Positions 34,860 to 44,316 of a stretch of DNA of 64,000 nucleotides are shown here, one piece after another (position 1 is the stretch's first letter; the number at the start of each line of letters is the position of its first letter). The notes beneath the pieces were generated by a model. The model did no database searches. It was not told where the DNA came from and saw only the letters and a list, made by a program, of their open reading frames with translations. Origin of the DNA: JBKQHQ01 sp052148715. Its GTDB lineage: Bacteria; Pseudomonadota; Alphaproteobacteria; Rhizobiales; Xanthobacteraceae. Made by a program: the position numbers and the translations under genes. The stretch covers positions 1 through 64,000 of the forward strand of contig JBKQHQ010000130.1 in assembly GCA_052148715.1 (NCBI GenBank), given 5' to 3'.

Positions 34860-35881
34860 CGCTCCGTCAGCTTCAGCTCGATGCGGCGGTTGCGGCTGTA
34901 GGCTTCCTCGGTCTTGTCCCGTTCGAGCGGCTGGAACTCGCCGAAGCCTGCCGCGACCAGCCGCTCGGGCGCTATTCCCTTGCCGATCAGGTACTGCACG
35001 ACCGAGATTGCCCGCGCCGCCGACAAGTCCCAGTTCGACTTGAACGCGCCGGACATGGGCCGCACGTCGGTATGCCCGTCGACGCGCAGGATCCAGGGGA
35101 TTTCCCTGGGGATCTGCTTCTCGACCTCGATGAGGGCCGTGGCGACCTTGTCGAGCTTGTCCGTGCCGTCGGCCCGCAGCACGGCCTCGCCCGAATCGAA
35201 AAACAATTCGGACTGGAAGACGAAGCGATCGCCCTCGATACGGATGTCGGGCCGGTTACCGAGGACGACCCGCAAGCGGCCGAAGAAATCGGAACGATAG
35301 CGCGAGAGCTCCTCGACGCGTTGCATCAGCGCCACGTTGAGCTTGAGGCCCAAATCCGCGAGACGCACCTGCGACTCTTTATTGCGCTTCTCCGAGTCGT
35401 CGAGCAGCGTTTGCACGCTGGCGAGTTGCTTGCGCAAGGCGACGATCTGCTGGGTAAGCACCTCGATCTGCGCCGCAGCGCGCACGTACATGCGCTTCTC
35501 GGCGGCCAATTGATCACCGAGCTCCGTCACTTTGCCCTGATTGATCGCCGCACCGCTGCTCAGTCCTTCGAAAAGGTCCTTGTAGCGATCGCGCTCGCCT
35601 TCGGTCATTGCGAGGCTCGAGCGCAATTGGGCAATCTGCTCCTGCAGACTGGACTCGCTGCCCTTCTCCAGCGACAGGAGCTCATTCAGCTGCTCGAGCT
35701 TGGCCTGCAGAGGGGCGAGCACCGTGTCCTTGTTGCTCGTTATCTGCTGCGCAAGGAAGAACTGCACGACCACGAACACCGTGAGCATGAAAATGATGCC
35801 GAGCACCAGGGTGGACAGGGCGTCGACGAATCCCGGCCAATAGTCGATGGCGCGATCGTGTCGGTTACGAGCCAGCGCCAT
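34856..35881 (-). CDS. MotB/OmpA-like peptidoglycan-binding membrane protein
   Basis: Encodes 341 residues: one N-terminal transmembrane helix (DALSTLVLGIIFMLTVFVVV), a long coiled coil (about 50-200) and an OmpA/MotB peptidoglycan-binding domain containing RVDGHTDVRPMSGAFKSNWD and the C-terminal SRNRRIELKL. It pairs with the MotA/ExbB-like gene 6 bp upstream, so the two probably form an ion-driven complex that anchors in the cell wall. No flagellar genes are nearby, so a non-flagellar role is more likely. Confidence 0.85.
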   Translation of the reverse strand: MALARNRHDRAIDYWPGFVDALSTLVLGIIFMLTVFVVVQFFLAQQITSNKDTVLAPLQAKLEQLNELLSLEKGSESSLQEQIAQLRSSLAMTEGERDRYKDLFEGLSSGAAINQGKVTELGDQLAAEKRMYVRAAAQIEVLTQQIVALRKQLASVQTLLDDSEKRNKESQVRLADLGLKLNVALMQRVEELSRYRSDFFGRLRVVLGNRPDIRIEGDRFVFQSELFFDSGEAVLRADGTDKLDKVATALIEVEKQIPREIPWILRVDGHTDVRPMSGAFKSNWDLSAARAISVVQYLIGKGIAPERLVAAGFGEFQPLERDKTEEAYSRNRRIELKLTER

Positions 35882-35887
35882 GGCGTG

Positions 35888-36892
35888 CTACTCGCGAACG
35901 TTTTCGTGCACGATCGTCTCCAGCAAGCGGTGGATATCACGCTGCTGCTCACCCTGGGTGTTGATCCATTCGCGCATGATTTTTTGGTCCGACCGCATCT
36001 GGCTCAACAGCCCGTCGATGGCAATCGCCAAATTCGCCATCGCCGAGGCGGTTTTAGCTGATCCGTTCTCGACGACGGCTTCCCGCAACCTTTCGATGGC
36101 CACCCGTAGGTCGCCGGACACCGGCGCATTTGCCGCGCCGCGATCCGGTGCGACCAGATCGCGCAGGTCGGTCGCGATCAAGTCCTGCAGCTCCGTATAG
36201 AAGCGGTTCTGGGCTTGGCCCGACTGCAGGTCGAGGAAGCCGAGGATCAGGGAGCCGGCAAGACCGAACAACGAGGACGAGAAGGAGACGCCCATACCGC
36301 CGAGCGGGGCAGCGAGCCCGTCCTTCAGCGCATCGAACACGCTACCGGCGTCGCCGCCGACCTTGAGCCCTTCGATGACCCGGCCGACCGAGGTGACCGT
36401 TTCGACCAAGCCCCAGAAGGTGCCAAGGAGGCCGAGAAAGATGAGAAGACCGGTCATGTAGCGGGATACGTCGCGCGCCTCGTCGAGGCGGGTCGCCACC
36501 GAGTCGAGAATGGCCTGCACCGTCTGCGACGGGATCACCGTCGGTGCCGACATCCTGCCGCCAATTCGGTCGCCGATGATGCTTCGCAGCGGCGCCAGCA
36601 ACACCGGCGGCCGATGGCCCACCGGTGCGGCGCTACGCAGGCCGTTAACCCAGGCAATCTCGGGATAGAGCCGCAGCACGTGGCGGAACGTGAAGATGAT
36701 ACCGAAAAACAGCATCATGATAATCAGTGTGTTCAAGCCCGGGTTCTGGTTGAACGCAGTCAAGATTTGTTTGTAGAGAACGACCGCGATCAGCGCGGCC
36801 AGCGTCACGAAGACCATCATCCGGATGAGAAATATCCGGGGCGAGGTTAGAGTGAGCGGATTGAAATCCTGCGCCATAACGGCCCTGTTCAT
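35888..36892 (-). CDS. MotA/ExbB-like proton channel family membrane protein
   Basis: Encodes 334 residues from ATG 36892 with a GAGGG-type ribosome site. Hydrophobic segments are visible at FLIRMMVFVTLAALIAVVLY, NTLIIMMLFFGIIFTF, MTGLLIFLGLLGTFWGLVET and SFSSSLFGLAGSLILGFLDL. The SLFGLAGSLILGF and LLGTFWGLV motifs match MotA/TolQ/ExbB channel proteins. The C-terminal cytoplasmic part is long and charged. It is the first gene of the operon with the MotB-like and GNAT genes. Confidence 0.82.
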   Translation of the reverse strand: MNRAVMAQDFNPLTLTSPRIFLIRMMVFVTLAALIAVVLYKQILTAFNQNPGLNTLIIMMLFFGIIFTFRHVLRLYPEIAWVNGLRSAAPVGHRPPVLLAPLRSIIGDRIGGRMSAPTVIPSQTVQAILDSVATRLDEARDVSRYMTGLLIFLGLLGTFWGLVETVTSVGRVIEGLKVGGDAGSVFDALKDGLAAPLGGMGVSFSSSLFGLAGSLILGFLDLQSGQAQNRFYTELQDLIATDLRDLVAPDRGAANAPVSGDLRVAIERLREAVVENGSAKTASAMANLAIAIDGLLSQMRSDQKIMREWINTQGEQQRDIHRLLETIVHENVRE

Positions 36893-37020
36893 CCCCAAAC
36901 CCTCGCGGTTCAATATGGCACAGGTGCGACGAAAGCAAACGCACCGGGTTCAACCCGACGGCGGTTACCTTTCGCGAATGTCGGCCAACACGGGCCGCGA
37001 CGAGGCGACCGGGCAGGCGC

Positions 37021-37818
37021 TCATTCCTTGGCGGCGGCTTTCAGCAGGCGCAGCAATTCGCGCTGGATCGTCTCGTTTCCAGCCACAATCTGGCCATTAG
37101 TGAGCATGGAATCGCCGCCATCGGCGTCGCTCACGAAACCACCCGCTTCACGCACCAGGAGGAGACCAGCCGCCATGTCCCAGGGCGAAAGGTCGCGCTC
37201 CCAAAAGCCGTCGAGCCGGCCCGCCGCGACCCAGGCGAGATCAAGCGCGGCGGAGCCGAAGCGGCGCAGTCCGGCGACGCGTTCCTGGATTACCGCGAGC
37301 TCTTTGCGAAACAGGGCGAGGTCGCCGCGGCCCATATGCGGCATCGCGCAGCCGATGACGGTATCGGCGAGGCGCTGGCGCGCCGCCACCCGCAAACGCT
37401 GATCGTTGAGGAAGGCGCCCTTGCCGCGCTCGCCGATGAACATCTCGTCGGTGACCGGATTGTAGACGAGGCCGGCCACGATCGTGCCCTCGCGCTCGAG
37501 CGCGATCGAAATGCTGAACTGCGGAATGCCGTGCAGAAAGTTGGTGGTGCCGTCGAGCGGATCAACGATCCACGTATGGGTCTTGTCGGCGGCTTCGCGC
37601 CTTCCGCCTTCCTCGCCCAAGAATCCGTAGCCCGGGCGGGCGTGGAGCAATTCCTGCTGCAAGGTCTCCTCGGCGCGGCGATCAGCGGCCGAGACGAAAT
37701 TTGCGGGCCCCTTCATCGACACTTGCAGGTGCTCGACCTCGCCGAAGTCGCGCGAAAGGCCGCGGCCGGCCTTGCGCGCGGCTTTGATCATCACATTGAG
37801 GAGAGCGGAATGGAGCAT
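37021..37818 (-). CDS. Inositol monophosphatase family protein (SuhB-like)
   Basis: Encodes 265 residues from ATG 37818. Active-site motifs are GFLGEEGG (catalytic Glu), WIVDPLDGTTNFLHG (two metal-binding Asp) and LSPWDMAAGLLLVREAGGF. It hydrolyses inositol-1-phosphate or a related sugar phosphate; SuhB members also affect ribosome assembly. The frame extends 23 codons upstream without a good ribosome site. Confidence 0.93.
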   Translation of the reverse strand: MLHSALLNVMIKAARKAGRGLSRDFGEVEHLQVSMKGPANFVSAADRRAEETLQQELLHARPGYGFLGEEGGRREAADKTHTWIVDPLDGTTNFLHGIPQFSISIALEREGTIVAGLVYNPVTDEMFIGERGKGAFLNDQRLRVAARQRLADTVIGCAMPHMGRGDLALFRKELAVIQERVAGLRRFGSAALDLAWVAAGRLDGFWERDLSPWDMAAGLLLVREAGGFVSDADGGDSMLTNGQIVAGNETIQRELLRLLKAAAKE

Positions 37819-37968
37819 GGTGTCGGCTCGCTGAAAGAGGAGCATTTTCCGGCGTAGTTGAAGGGAAGACAGCGCGTCGGCGCGCACTCCCTCGCGAGGT
37901 TCACCAAGGGGAGGAACCGAGAGTCTGACTGTCCGTCCAAAGGCGATTGCCTGCCGCGGGGGCGAGCG

Positions 37969-38955
37969 TCAAGAGTGCGGCCGCGCCATCGGGATAAGCC
38001 ACAGGTTGGCCGCCTTCTCGGCCGCGCTGCGGATCTGGGGATCCTGTCGCTGCATATAATCGTCGAGCTCGGGGTTGGCGGCGCCGCTCGCCCGGGCGAT
38101 CAGGTGCCATTTGATGGCCTCGCCCGGATCGGCGGGTTGGCCGTATTGGCCGCTGAGGACGCGTGCCAAGCGGTCTTGCGCGATCGGACTGCCGCGGCGT
38201 GCCGCCTTCAAGAACAATTCGGCCGCCGCCTTTGGGTCCTTGGCGACGCCGGTGCCGTTGAACAGCGCGATGGCATATTCGACCATTGCATCGGTATCGC
38301 CGCCAAGCGCGCCGGCGGCGAGCCAGCGGGCCGCCTCGCGGTCATCCTTCGCCACGCCGCGGCCCTCTCTATATGCCATTGCCAGCGCAAACTGCGCCTC
38401 CCGCGTGCCGGCGCGAGCGGCCGCAAGAAACAGTTCGGCGGCGCGCGTGAAATCCTGCGGGAACTGCTGGCCTTCGAGATAAAGGAGGCCGAGATCATAG
38501 GACGCCGCGCCGTGGCCGAGCTTCGCCGCCTTGGTCAAGAGCGCCACCCCGTCGGCTTGATCACGCGGCGCCGCGCGCCCGCCGAACCGAAACATGGCGA
38601 GCTGGAACATCGCTTCGCGGTCGCCACGCTCCGCCGCGAGCTTGTACCATTCGGCAGCCTTCTTGTCGTTTTGCGCCACGCCGAGGCCGTTGGCGTAGAG
38701 CTCGCCCAGGAGCGTCATCGCCTTTACGTCATTGCTCTGCGCCCGGCGCGTGGCAATGTTGAACGCCGTGAGGTAATAGCCGCGCTGAAAGGCCCCGAAC
38801 GCCTCGTCAACATTGCCGGCGGGGGTGGGCGGCGTGGGGGCGGGCTTTTTTGCCGCCGGCGCCGCCGGATGCGGGGCCTGGGCGGAGGCGTCGGCGGCCC
38901 AAAGCGGGAAGCCGACCAAGGCAAGCACCACGATCACGGGCCTGACCGCGCTCAT
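37969..38955 (-). CDS. Exported Sel1-repeat protein
   Basis: Encodes 328 residues from ATG 38955. Signal peptide: IVVLALVGFPLWAADASAQA. A Pro/Ala linker follows, then about seven Sel1-type repeats (GELYANGLGVAQNDKKAAEW, MAYREGRGVAKDDREAARWL, LFNGTGVAKDPKAAAELFLK), forming a helical solenoid for protein contacts. It is periplasmic with no catalytic residues. Its start overlaps the ThiE-like stop by 4 bp, so the two are co-transcribed. Confidence 0.88.
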   Translation of the reverse strand: MSAVRPVIVVLALVGFPLWAADASAQAPHPAAPAAKKPAPTPPTPAGNVDEAFGAFQRGYYLTAFNIATRRAQSNDVKAMTLLGELYANGLGVAQNDKKAAEWYKLAAERGDREAMFQLAMFRFGGRAAPRDQADGVALLTKAAKLGHGAASYDLGLLYLEGQQFPQDFTRAAELFLAAARAGTREAQFALAMAYREGRGVAKDDREAARWLAAGALGGDTDAMVEYAIALFNGTGVAKDPKAAAELFLKAARRGSPIAQDRLARVLSGQYGQPADPGEAIKWHLIARASGAANPELDDYMQRQDPQIRSAAEKAANLWLIPMARPHS

Positions 38956-39587
38956 TGGACGGCCTCCGGGAGGCGCAACCGCTGCGCTGCCTCGGCCACG
39001 GCTCGGTTTGGGCCGCGGACATCGGCCCAAACAAAGTCGCAGACGGCGATGAAGTCGGCTCCCGCCCGGCCCAGCGCAAGCACCTCATCGGCGTTGGCCG
39101 CAAAGCCGACGCAGGGCACCTCGCATATCTCGGCCCACCAAGCGACGCGTTCCTCGACGGTTGCGAAAGCCGGCCGATGGCCGATGGCATCCGGCTCACC
39201 GAACATGATGTAATCGGCCCCTGCCTCCGCTGCGAGCATCGCATCATGGCGGGTCAACATTCCGCCGGCGCCGACGATGCGCTCGGGCTTGAGGCTCGCC
39301 AGCGCCGGCGTGACGTTGTCGATGCCGGTCAGGTGCGCGCCGTCGGCGCCTGCCCGCGCGACCAGGTCGGCATTGCCGTCGAGCAGCAGCGCCGCGTCCT
39401 TGCGCTGCACGATCGGCGCAAGCACCTTGGCGCAATTGATGCGCCCGCGCTCATCGTCTTGGCCAAGACGCAGCAGGACCGCTGCGATGTCGGCGCCTTC
39501 GAGCGCCGCGGCAAGGTGATCACGGAAATGCGCCGCGTCCGCGACTTGCGGCGTGACAAGATAGAGCCGCGGCGTCCGGCGCTCCAT
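38952..39587 (-). CDS. Thiamine-phosphate synthase family protein (ThiE/TenI-like)
   Basis: Encodes 211 residues from ATG 39587, which is preceded by AGGAAAGGA; an ATG at 39614 is less likely. The TIM-barrel ThiE/TenI pattern is visible: RLYLVTPQV, DAALLLDGNADLVARAGADG, the phosphate-binding GADYIMFGEP and AGADFIAVCDFVW. Several active-site positions differ from classical ThiE (GADGAHL remains), so it may be a TenI-like or divergent paralogue. It is in an operon with the Sel1 gene. Confidence 0.78.
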   Translation of the reverse strand: MERRTPRLYLVTPQVADAAHFRDHLAAALEGADIAAVLLRLGQDDERGRINCAKVLAPIVQRKDAALLLDGNADLVARAGADGAHLTGIDNVTPALASLKPERIVGAGGMLTRHDAMLAAEAGADYIMFGEPDAIGHRPAFATVEERVAWWAEICEVPCVGFAANADEVLALGRAGADFIAVCDFVWADVRGPNRAVAEAAQRLRLPEAVQ

Positions 39588-39618
39588 TCCTTTCCTTTCC
39601 GGTTGCGATGCCATCGGG

Positions 39619-40014
39619 CTATTTCAAGACTTTCAGATAGGCGATGAGATCATCCACGTCGTTCGTTTCACGCAGGCCGCCATAGGGCATACGGTTGCCC
39701 TTCACCTTGGCCTGCGGATCGATGATGTAATCGCGCAGATTGGCTTCGTCCCAGGTGAGATTGGCGCGCTTCATCGGATTGGAGTAGCGGAAATCCTCGA
39801 GCGTCGCGGACTTCCGCCCAAGAACGCCGCGCAAGCTGGGACCGATCGCGTCCGGCCGTTCGCTATGGCAGGAGGCGCATGCTTGAAAAACGACCTTGCC
39901 GTGCTCGACATCCGCGGCCGTTGCCGGACCGGCGGCCAGCGCGGCGAGGATTGCCGCGAGCCGCAGCGGATGCCGTGGGCTTGGCGGGGATAAAAGCATC
40001 ATGCTGTCCGTCAT
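39619..40014 (-). CDS. Class I cytochrome c, electron acceptor of the GMC dehydrogenase
   Basis: Encodes 131 residues: a signal peptide (RLAAILAALAAGPATAAD), one heme motif CASCH, and NRMPYGG supplying the distal Met ligand, the cytochrome c550/c2-like layout. Its ATG overlaps the TAA of the flavoprotein gene (TAATG), so it is translationally coupled as the third gene of the operon. It would carry electrons from the dehydrogenase to the respiratory chain in the periplasm. Confidence 0.9.
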   Translation of the reverse strand: MTDSMMLLSPPSPRHPLRLAAILAALAAGPATAADVEHGKVVFQACASCHSERPDAIGPSLRGVLGRKSATLEDFRYSNPMKRANLTWDEANLRDYIIDPQAKVKGNRMPYGGLRETNDVDDLIAYLKVLK

Positions 40015-41783
40015 TACGCATGCACCAACGGGCCGGGGTTCTTCAGATATTGGGTCGTGATCGCGTTGGCCGACCAATAGGCCAGCGCCCCGATCGTCCC
40101 GGTCGGATTGTAGCCGTGCTGCTGCGGGAACACCGATGCGCCTTGGACGAACAGATTGTGCGCGTCCCAGGCCTGCAAGTATCGGTTCACCACGCTCGAT
40201 TTCGGATCGGCGCCCATCATCGTTCCCCCGGTATTGTGAGTTGATTGGTAGGGAACGATCGTGAAATTTTTTGGCCGAACATGCATTTCGTAATGGGTGG
40301 GATTCATCGCCTTGATGATCCCCTCGAGCCGAGTGAGGAGATAGCGCGACATTTTGTGGTCGTTGTCGGTGCCGTTGTAGGTCATGCGGAGCAGCGGCCG
40401 ACCGAACGCATCCCGGTAGGTCGGGTCGATGTCCAGATAGTTGTCGCGATGGGCGTAGACCGAGCCCTGAGTGTTGAAGCGCACGAAGCGATGGTACCAC
40501 TTCGCGGTGGCGCGCTTCCATTCCGACCCCCAGCGCGGCGTTCCATGCGGCACCGCCCGTCCGGCGATCGGCGGCGCGCCGGCGACGTTGCAAAAGAAAT
40601 AGCCGCCGCCGAAGAAGCCGAGCCCGCTATGGTCGAAGGTTTCGCCGTTGAAATCATCGATGCACACCCCGGTGCCGGCATTGCCGATGAAAGGGTTCCA
40701 TTCCTTATCTTCAAAGAACGCCTCGGCGCCCGCCTCGAACTGATAGCAATAGTTCTTGCCGACGAGGCCCTTGCCGGTCGCGTGATCGTAGGGCTTGCCG
40801 ATGCGCGACGTCAGCATGAATTGGGTGTTGCCGAACACATAGGCGGACAGAACCACGATGCCGGCGGGCTGCTCATACTCCTCGCCGGTGCGCATGTCGG
40901 TGTAGACCACACCGGTCACTTTCTTGCCCGTCTTGTCGTAGTTGAGCTTGGTCACGAACGTGCGCGTGCGGAGCGCGAATTTGGGGTCGAGCCGCAAGAG
41001 CGGCAGCACGGTGGTGTTGGCGGAGGCCTTGGCATTCGCTTCGCAGGCCAGTCGATTGCAGAAACCGCAATATTCGCAGGCGCCGAGCGTCACCCCCTCG
41101 GAATTGTTGTAGGCGGCGCTGGCGATGGCGACCGGGGCCGGAAACGGATGATAGCCGAGGCTTTCGGCCGCGTCGCCGAAGAGCAGCGCGCCGCCCAAGG
41201 ACTTGATCGGCCGGTTCGGATAGTCGTCGCTGCGCGGTCCCTCGAACGGATTGCCGCCGCCGACGACTTTGCCGCGCAGGTTTCCGGCCTTGCCCGATGC
41301 GCCGCACAGCTTGTCGAAGCGGTCGTAGTGCGGCTCGAGCTCGTCATAACTGACCGGCCAATCCTGGATGGTCATGTCTTCCGGGATCGACTTTGCGCCG
41401 TAGCGCTCGGTGAGTGCGCTGCGGATGCGAAAGTCCGAGGGCAGGAACCGCCAATGCAATCCGCCCCAATGGATGCCGGTGCCGCCGACGCCTTCGCCCG
41501 GCAGGAAGGCGCCGAAGCGGCGTATCGGCAGCGCCGATTGGTCCGGCGTGTTGCGGAAGGTGATCGTGTCGGTCGAATTGTCCTGCATCAGCTCGAGGCG
41601 CGCCGCGTAACGCAGCTCGTCGCGCACGGCCGGAAGTATAAAGTCTTCACCGGGGACGCGGTCCGGGCCGCGTTCCAACCCGACCACGTGCAGCCCGGCG
41701 TTCGTCAGCTCGCGGGCGATGATCGCGCCGGTCCAGCCCATGCCGACCATCACGGCGTCGACTTCTTTCAGGCGCGTGGTCAT
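40014..41783 (-). CDS. GMC oxidoreductase, gluconate 2-dehydrogenase-like large subunit
   Basis: Encodes 589 residues from ATG 41783 after GAGGAGG. The FAD-binding VMVGMGWTGAIIARELTNAG is at the N-terminus, with GGTGIHWGGLHWRF, a Cys cluster CEYCGFCNRLAC (possible Fe-S ligands as in FAD-glucose dehydrogenases), STHNTGGTMMGADPKSS and the C-terminal GYNPTGTIGAL. It oxidises a sugar or polyol substrate. It has no signal of its own and is probably exported with the Tat-signal subunit encoded next to it. Confidence 0.92.
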   Translation of the reverse strand: MTTRLKEVDAVMVGMGWTGAIIARELTNAGLHVVGLERGPDRVPGEDFILPAVRDELRYAARLELMQDNSTDTITFRNTPDQSALPIRRFGAFLPGEGVGGTGIHWGGLHWRFLPSDFRIRSALTERYGAKSIPEDMTIQDWPVSYDELEPHYDRFDKLCGASGKAGNLRGKVVGGGNPFEGPRSDDYPNRPIKSLGGALLFGDAAESLGYHPFPAPVAIASAAYNNSEGVTLGACEYCGFCNRLACEANAKASANTTVLPLLRLDPKFALRTRTFVTKLNYDKTGKKVTGVVYTDMRTGEEYEQPAGIVVLSAYVFGNTQFMLTSRIGKPYDHATGKGLVGKNYCYQFEAGAEAFFEDKEWNPFIGNAGTGVCIDDFNGETFDHSGLGFFGGGYFFCNVAGAPPIAGRAVPHGTPRWGSEWKRATAKWYHRFVRFNTQGSVYAHRDNYLDIDPTYRDAFGRPLLRMTYNGTDNDHKMSRYLLTRLEGIIKAMNPTHYEMHVRPKNFTIVPYQSTHNTGGTMMGADPKSSVVNRYLQAWDAHNLFVQGASVFPQQHGYNPTGTIGALAYWSANAITTQYLKNPGPLVHA

Positions 41784-41793
41784 CGCGGCCTCC

Positions 41794-42531
41794 TCACGAA
41801 AAGTCCACGATCGACTGCGGCGGCGCCACGTAGCGCTTGCTACTGTATTCATCGATCAGGTGGGCGTAAGTGGCCGGCAGCCCAGGGAAGCCGAGCATCT
41901 TCCACGCAACCTTGTCGCGATTGCCGCCATAGAGCGGATCGGAGAAGAAACCTTCCATGGTGATGGTCAGCAGCCGGTCGAAGAAGGCGCGGGAGCTGAA
42001 ATCTAAAAATTCCGCTTTGCCCTCTTCCATCGCCTTGAGCGCCGTGACGCGCTCGGCCGCCGCGAGACGGTCGAAATCCTTGCCGTAGCTCTGGCGCGCC
42101 CAAGCGTTCGCGGCGGCGATCCCGGCGGCAAAGTATTCGCGCGGAGCTAATGGCAATTGATAGCCCTGCTCCGGCGTGCCTTTGCGAAAAGGGCCGCTCC
42201 TATACATCTTGGCGCCGCCGCCCCAGGCGCTGGCGAGCTGGCGGTCGATGAACACCACGCAGCCGCAGGCGCTGCCCGAAGGCGAGAGTTCGTCGGCCGG
42301 AATAAGAGCGTCGACCGCGGCGGCGAGGAACGCCACCTCGGTGGCGGTGAGGGTGAGATAAGTGTCCGCCTCGGCGGGGCCAGACGATGCCGCCGCCTGG
42401 GCTGCCGACGCCGGCGCTGCCGGCTGCGCGTCGGCCGCTGCCGACTGGCCGGTCGCCAGCGCGGCCGCCACCGCAGTTCCGGCGGCGCCGGCCCCTTTCA
42501 GGAAATCTCTGCGGGGAAGCTCGTCGGCCAT
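41794..42531 (-). CDS. Gluconate 2-dehydrogenase subunit 3 family protein (Tat-exported)
   Basis: Encodes 245 residues. The N-terminus has a Tat signal with twin arginines, ELPRRDFLKGAGAAGTAVAA, then an Ala/Pro linker and the family core LTATEVAFLAAAVDALIPAD. This small subunit is needed for assembly and export of the GMC large subunit. It is the first gene of the three-gene operon; its stop lies 10 bp before the flavoprotein start. Confidence 0.92.
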   Translation of the reverse strand: MADELPRRDFLKGAGAAGTAVAAALATGQSAAADAQPAAPASAAQAAASSGPAEADTYLTLTATEVAFLAAAVDALIPADELSPSGSACGCVVFIDRQLASAWGGGAKMYRSGPFRKGTPEQGYQLPLAPREYFAAGIAAANAWARQSYGKDFDRLAAAERVTALKAMEEGKAEFLDFSSRAFFDRLLTITMEGFFSDPLYGGNRDKVAWKMLGFPGLPATYAHLIDEYSSKRYVAPPQSIVDFS

Positions 42532-43279
42532 GACTTTCCTCCATGACGCGGCGCCGGTTCTCATAAGGGGCCAGCCGGCTAAGGCCGCCGCGAGGCTAAT
42601 ACATTTGCCACAGCCGCGCGAGGGATCGGCCGGCTGATCGCGCGGCACGGCTTTCGCTCCAAGACTTTCGCCCGGAGGTCCGAGTAGCGCGCATCTCAGT
42701 TGGCGGCGACTCGCAAGACCCAGCGCTGCGGTCAATGTCGTCCCGCGGTCGCGGGCGCACGCTCTGGATGTAGCGTGCCGAACCGGCCGCCGGTAAAGCC
42801 TTTGTTGCCGTTAAGTTGTGCGATGATGTTGTGCACTAAATTCGCTAGAAATACAGCGGAAAAATAGCGGCAATTACGAGCGCAAGTCTTTTCATGCAAT
42901 CAAAGATGGGCAAATCTCTTCGCGCTAGCGTCACAACGTCTTGGCGAGGATTGGCGCGCCGGCGAGGGCGACAGACCATGTCGCGGGCGAACATGAACAG
43001 ACATCCGCATCAACTCTACCGAACTCGGAACGGTCGGAGCGGAGCTATAAAGCCGATTTATGATCCGGCTAACCGCAAACGGCCGCATCGGCGACCCCGG
43101 ATCAGATAGGGTGCGTGGGCAATCATGGTGCTCATCTAACAATTCGCGTCACGTCAAGAAGCCGTGCCACGATTGAGTAGCCTGAAGGGGGGCGTCACGC
43201 CCAGCGGCGGCAGTGCGCGCCACCTGGACCGCGGCGCGGATGCCGCTAGGATGCGGCATCGCAATCATGGGGTGTCGGG
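42532..43279. other. Long non-coding region between divergent operons
   Basis: This 748-bp stretch contains short open frames on both strands (42894-43109 and 42900-43142), but their products are basic, low in complexity and unlike any family. Two copies of GTTGTGC lie 13 bp apart (42815-42821 and 42828-42834), possibly regulatory for the dehydrogenase operon. Nothing else was recognised. Confidence 0.4.
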
Positions 43280-44314
43280 ATGCGGTGGCTTTTTTTCTTA
43301 ATCCTTGCCTCTTGCTGGTTCCCCTCCTGCGTGCCGGCGCTCGCGCAACCGGCCGAGCCCGAGCGCAAGACCGTCACGCTCGGCATCGGCAGCAAGATCC
43401 AGCTTCCCTATGTCGCGGTGAACATCGCGCAGCAGCGCGGCTATTTCAAAGAGCAGGGACTCACTGTGGAATTCAATGAGTTCCAGGGCGGCTCGGATTC
43501 GCTCAAGGCGCTGGTTGGCGGCAGCGTCGATTTCGTCTGCGGCGCCTATGAGCACACGCTGTACCTGCAGGCGCGCGGACAGATCATCACCAGCGTCACG
43601 CTGCAGAACAATTCTTTCGGGGTCGTCATTGCGCTGTCGAAAAAACTCGCCGCCGCCTACAAGTCGCCGAAGGATCTGGTCGGGCTGAAGATGGGTGTCA
43701 CAGCCCCGGGCTCGAGCAGCGCGCTTGCGCTCAGCCTCCTGCTGTCGAGGGCGGGGCTCACCGACGACGCGCTCTCCATCATCGGCGTCGGCGCCGGCAA
43801 TGCGGCGATCGCCATGATGAAATCGGGAAGGCTAGACGGTGAGGCCAATTTCGACCCCACGATCACGCGCCTCACGGCGGACGGCGACCTTGTGCCGGTC
43901 GTCGACACGCGCACCAAGGAGGGGCTCGACTATCTCTATGGCGGCCCCTTCGCCGGCTCGGCGATCTCCACCACGCCGGACTTCATCCGCAAGAATCCGC
44001 GGACCGTCCAGGCCTTTGCCAATGCCATGGTGCAGGCGCTGCGCTGGGTGCGCAACGCAACCGCGGACGAGATCGCCGCCGCCCTGCCGCAGGAGTTTTA
44101 CGCCGGCGATAAGCAGATCTACAAGCGGGCGCTTGCCGCCAACCGCGACATGCTGTCGAAGGACGGCATCGTCACGCCGGAACTTGCCGCCAACTCGTTG
44201 CGGATCATCGCCTCGTTCAACGACGACGTGAAGAACGCCAAGATCGACATGGCGAAGACCTATGACAACTCGTTTGCCGAGAAGGCGAATAAGATCGTGA
44301 CGCAGGGGAATTGA
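43280..44314 (+). CDS. NitT/TauT-type ABC substrate-binding protein (orphan)
   Basis: Encodes 344 residues: a signal peptide (LFFLILASCWFPSCVPALAQ), then the NMT1/THI5-like fold with KTVTLGIGSKIQLPYVAVNI, AQQRGYFKEQGL and GGSVDFVCGAYEHTL. It binds a small organic solute in the periplasm. No permease or ATPase lies with it; the next gene, a deacetylase-family hydrolase, starts 2 bp after its stop. It could feed the importer at 46.9-48.6 kb. Confidence 0.85.
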   Translation: MRWLFFLILASCWFPSCVPALAQPAEPERKTVTLGIGSKIQLPYVAVNIAQQRGYFKEQGLTVEFNEFQGGSDSLKALVGGSVDFVCGAYEHTLYLQARGQIITSVTLQNNSFGVVIALSKKLAAAYKSPKDLVGLKMGVTAPGSSSALALSLLLSRAGLTDDALSIIGVGAGNAAIAMMKSGRLDGEANFDPTITRLTADGDLVPVVDTRTKEGLDYLYGGPFAGSAISTTPDFIRKNPRTVQAFANAMVQALRWVRNATADEIAAALPQEFYAGDKQIYKRALAANRDMLSKDGIVTPELAANSLRIIASFNDDVKNAKIDMAKTYDNSFAEKANKIVTQGN

Positions 44315-44316
44315 CG

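Noticed and set aside
40245..41963. 572-aa open frame antisense to the GMC dehydrogenase
   Set aside because: Antisense shadow; the product is Ala/Arg/Gly/Val-rich, and the opposite strand has full GMC motifs.
42894..43142. Opposed 71- and 80-aa frames in the 748-bp gap
   Set aside because: They overlap each other on opposite strands, lack good ribosome sites and show low-complexity basic products.
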